Origin: Gaetbulibacter sp. 4G1
GTDB taxonomy: Bacteria; Bacteroidota; Bacteroidia; Flavobacteriales; Flavobacteriaceae
Assembly (NCBI RefSeq): GCF_002741945.1
Contig: NZ_MDVN01000022.1
Coordinates: 186,001-250,000 of the forward strand
Direction: 5' to 3'
DNA length: 64,000 bases
Each line of letters starts with the position of its first letter. Position 1 is the first letter of the stretch. Positions 61,888 to 64,000 of the stretch are shown piece after piece. The translations under genes were made by a program, and so were the position numbers. The notes beneath the pieces are model-generated. The model was not told the origin of the DNA. It did not search any database and saw only the letters and a list, made by a program, of their open reading frames with translations.

Positions 61888-62817
61888 CTAAATAAACTTT
61901 TGACGTTCTATCATGTATGTTGTGAGGATGTTATTAAAATTTTTATTAATGTCTGCCTCAACATATTTTATCTTGTATTGAGCACATTTTAATTGTAATG
62001 CATCAAAATAATCAATTACCGCTTTACTATAGCTTTCTTTAATTGAATCTGCATACAAATTAATATGCTCTCCTGTTTCTACATCAATAAAGCGTTTAGG
62101 CTTATTATCAAAATCAAACTTTAATTCTTTGTCTTTATCAATTACATGAAATAAAATAACTTCATGTTTATTATATTTTAAATGTCTTAGCGCTTCAAAA
62201 AGCTTAGTTTGATCTTCTAAAGTTTGAAACATATCTGTAAACAAAAAAATCATCGACCTTCTATGAATCTTTTCTGCTATTTGGTGTAAATACTTATACG
62301 TTTCAGTAGTCTTATTTAAAGGTTTAGAAACTACAGCATCACTTAGTTTATTTAATAACATTTGATGATGCCGCTCGCTACCCTTTTCTGGAGCATAAAA
62401 ATCGTAATCATCACTATAAATACTTAAGCCTACAGCGTCGCGTTGTTTTTTAAGCATATGCATTAACGAAGCCGAAGCCAGTGCCGAAAAACCTATTTTA
62501 TTTAGATTATCTATTGAAAAACTATCCATTTCAGGATAATGCATTGAACTACTATTATCTAAAATAATATGACAGCGCAAATTAGTTTCATCATCATACC
62601 GCTTAGTATAAAGCTTATCTGTTTTAGCAAACAGTTTCCAATCTATATGTCGTGTACTTTCGCCTTGATTGTATATTTTATGCTCAGCAAATTCTGCTGA
62701 AAACCCATGAAACGGACTTTTATGCATTCCTGCAATAAAACCCTCCACAACTTGTTTAGCAAGTAATTCTAAGTTTTTAAACCCGCTTGCCTTATTAAGT
62801 TCGTGCTGTAAATTCAT
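61888..62817 (-). CDS. DUF58 domain protein
   Basis: 309 aa, soluble. DUF58 signature GESTRHIDWKLFAKTDKLYTKRY at about 52-74, then a von Willebrand A-like part with LRCHIILDNSSSMHY (DxSxS MIDAS motif) and SMIFLFTDMFQTLED. Members usually work with a MoxR-type AAA ATPase and vWA proteins, in folding or activation of partner proteins. No MoxR gene is in the window. It lies 15 bases after the ClpP-family gene and may share its transcript. Confidence 0.92.
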   Translation of the reverse strand: MNLQHELNKASGFKNLELLAKQVVEGFIAGMHKSPFHGFSAEFAEHKIYNQGESTRHIDWKLFAKTDKLYTKRYDDETNLRCHIILDNSSSMHYPEMDSFSIDNLNKIGFSALASASLMHMLKKQRDAVGLSIYSDDYDFYAPEKGSERHHQMLLNKLSDAVVSKPLNKTTETYKYLHQIAEKIHRRSMIFLFTDMFQTLEDQTKLFEALRHLKYNKHEVILFHVIDKDKELKFDFDNKPKRFIDVETGEHINLYADSIKESYSKAVIDYFDALQLKCAQYKIKYVEADINKNFNNILTTYMIERQKFI

Positions 62818-62832
62818 GGCTTTTAAATATAC

Positions 62833-63375
62833 TTATTTTAAAACGGCATCAACAATACCATAAGCAACAGATTCATCTGCACCCATCCAATGGTCGCGAT
62901 TAAAATCTTTCATTATTTTATCAAAAGTTTGCCCACAATTATCAGCTAATATTTGTGCACTTAATTCTTTAGTTAACACAATTTCCTTTGCAGTAATTTC
63001 AATATCACTTGCCTGCCCACGAGCACCACCACTAGGTTGGTGTATCATAACACGAGCATGCGGTTGTATAAATCGTTTTCCTTTTTCTCCAGCAGATAGT
63101 ATAATTGACCCCATTGAAGCTGCAAATCCAGTACAAATTGTAGACACTGGACTTTTAATAGATTTCATACAATCGTAAATGGCAAACCCAGATGTTACAT
63201 AGCCTCCAGGGCTATTAACATATAAATGTATAGTTTCATTAGACAAAGCATCTAAATACAATAATCTATCAACAACATGTTTTGCAGAATCATCATCAAC
63301 CTGCCCCCATAAAAACACTTTACGTTCTTCAATTAATTTGCTATCAATAGCGTTTTGAACTTTATTTTCACTCAT
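62833..63375 (-). CDS. clpP: ClpP-family serine protease
   Basis: 180 aa. The catalytic triad is complete: S87 in GFAASMGS, H112 in RVMIHQP and D161 in NRDHWMG. The spacing of 25 and 74 residues equals that of E. coli ClpP (97/122/171). It is shorter at the N-terminus than the usual 200-225-aa ClpP and has no visible propeptide. No clpX or tig gene is adjacent, so this may be a second ClpP of the cell, or the sole one in an unusual place. It would degrade proteins together with a ClpX/ClpA-type unfoldase. Confidence 0.9.
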   Translation of the reverse strand: MSENKVQNAIDSKLIEERKVFLWGQVDDDSAKHVVDRLLYLDALSNETIHLYVNSPGGYVTSGFAIYDCMKSIKSPVSTICTGFAASMGSIILSAGEKGKRFIQPHARVMIHQPSGGARGQASDIEITAKEIVLTKELSAQILADNCGQTFDKIMKDFNRDHWMGADESVAYGIVDAVLK

Positions 63376-63399
63376 AATAATTATTTTGCATCTAAAATA

Positions 63400-63435
63400 A
63401 AAAAAGGTTCACCATAAATGGCAAACCTTTTCATT
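63400..63435 (-). terminator. Rho-independent terminator of thioredoxin gene
   Basis: On the minus strand AAAAGGTTTGCCAT-TTATGG-TGAACCTTTT pairs AAAAGGTT with AACCTTTT and CCA with TGG, followed by TTATTTTAG. It lies just after the trxA stop (63454). Confidence 0.7.
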
Positions 63436-63453
63436 TTTCTTTTTAATTATCTA

Positions 63454-63771
63454 CTACAAAAGCGCATCTATAGCTTCAGTATAAGCATTTTTAGGTGCAA
63501 CACCTACTTGTCTACCAACAACTTCTCCGTTTTGAAAAACTAAAACAGTAGGGATGTTACGTACACCATATTTTGCAGCAAACTCTTGGTTAGCATCAAC
63601 ATCTACTTTCCCTACAACAGCTTTACCATCATATTCACCACTTATTTCTTCAATAATAGGTCCAACCATTCTACATGGTCCGCACCAAGCTGCCCAAAAG
63701 TCAACCAAAACTGGTTTATCGCTTTTTAATACTGTTTCTTCAAACGTTGCATCCGTTATTTCTAATGCCAT
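63454..63771 (-). CDS. trxA: Thioredoxin
   Basis: 105 aa, standard length. The active site is WCGPC (C30 and C33) in VDFWAAWCGPCRMVG; the conserved proline is in VRNIPTVLVF. It reduces protein disulfides in the cytoplasm; there is no signal peptide. It has its own promoter box (63811-63818) and terminator. Confidence 0.97.
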   Translation of the reverse strand: MALEITDATFEETVLKSDKPVLVDFWAAWCGPCRMVGPIIEEISGEYDGKAVVGKVDVDANQEFAAKYGVRNIPTVLVFQNGEVVGRQVGVAPKNAYTEAIDALL

Positions 63772-63810
63772 AATATTATATTTTAATCTGTTTTACTTTA
63801 AATTTATTTA

Positions 63811-63818
63811 CAAACTTA
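63811..63818 (-). promoter_or_regulatory. -7 promoter box of trxA (TAAGTTTG)
   Basis: The minus strand reads TAAGTTTG, an exact TAnnTTTG match, 39 bases before the trxA ATG. A TTG lies 23 bases further upstream, at the long end of the usual spacing. Confidence 0.5.
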
Positions 63819-63904
63819 GTCAAAATATTTTCTATAGCTTACAACCAAACTATTTGTTTTATTTATATCCTTATTGTTTAAGGTTATTTTTGTATTTGGG
63901 CGTA

Positions 63905-64000
63905 TCATTTTAATAAAAATGTCAGGCTATCCGCTATATCTTTCTTGTGCTTAAAATACTTCATGTATCCCATAAAGTGTTTCCTCCTATCATAAAACAA
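63905..64000 (-). CDS. C-terminal tail of an unidentified gene (enters from right edge)
   Basis: Only one of the three minus-strand frames is open from the right edge; it ends with TGA at 63905-63907. The 31 visible residues end KDIADSLTFLLK and include DRRKHFMGYMKYFKHK. They are lysine- and aromatic-rich and give no family. It could also be chance, as the piece is short. Confidence 0.35.
   Translation of the reverse strand: MFYDRRKHFMGYMKYFKHKKDIADSLTFLLK

Noticed and set aside
1-64000. CRISPR arrays, insertion sequences, phage genes
   Set aside because: No regularly spaced repeats, no transposase or integrase motifs and no structural phage proteins were seen on either strand.

Overview
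The window is AT-rich, tightly packed chromosomal DNA of a Bacteroidota, most probably a member of the Flavobacteriaceae. The support is two SusC/SusD loci, DUF3667, DUF4230, LytTR and LytS-type signalling, TPR sensor kinases, lipoproteins with short signal peptides, promoter boxes of the TAnnTTTG type, and the absence of strong Shine-Dalgarno sites. I see no integrase, transposase, phage gene or CRISPR array.

Layout. 0-4.6 kb: an operon on the minus strand encoding a gas-sensing H-NOX protein, a PAS-PAS-GAF histidine kinase, an Hpt protein, a single-domain response regulator and a LytTR regulator. A secreted DUF6923-like gene lies downstream and runs off the left edge. The same tandem repeat with a 21-bp period lies upstream of the operon and upstream of the secreted gene, and fits a LytTR binding site. 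4.8-15.8 kb: housekeeping and hypothetical genes (PhnA-like, YjbR-like, DUF4230, cyclase, GIY-YIG, HemW, DUF3667, RuvC, flippase-like protein plus GT2 glycosyltransferase, YccA-like protein). 15.8-20.9 kb: a BlaI/BlaR1-type regulatory locus whose sensor carries three TonB-C-like domains, with three identical-type palindromes upstream of blaI. 21-24 kb: a TPR histidine kinase, a NarL-type regulator and a 48-aa lipoprotein.

24.3-40.1 kb: a hexosamine-related glycan locus. It has a LacI regulator, a NagB-PIG-L fusion, a divergent SusC-SusD pair, a large FG-GAP/UnbV lipoprotein, a LytS/LytTR pair and a NagX/HGSNAT-like acyltransferase. 40.3-53.4 kb: a second locus, controlled by an ECF sigma/FecR anti-sigma pair, with an STN-bearing SusC, a SusD, a paralogous FG-GAP/UnbV lipoprotein and a GH101-type endo-alpha-N-acetylgalactosaminidase. 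Together the two loci suggest capture and cleavage of O-linked (mucin-type) glycans and use of the released amino sugars.

53.5-61.7 kb: an accessory stretch of poorly recognised genes. Three neighbouring minus-strand genes without signal peptides (391, 82 and 112 aa) share a conserved element of about 40 bp placed 20-24 bases before their start codons. The 112-aa product looks like a small guanyl-type (barnase/RNase Sa-like) ribonuclease. Next to them are an unknown 185-aa protein, a TPR HisKA_2 kinase and a LytTR regulator, then a DUF4382 lipoprotein, a Lys-rich coiled-coil protein and a YegP-like protein. Copies of one terminator-bearing repeat occur at both ends of this stretch. 61.7-64 kb: tRNA-Asp, a DUF58 protein, a ClpP-family peptidase, thioredoxin and the tail of an unidentified gene at the right edge.

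The most promising undescribed item is the three-gene set with the shared leader at 53.6-55.7 kb. The H-NOX relay with its matching tandem repeats is the most complete regulatory hypothesis.
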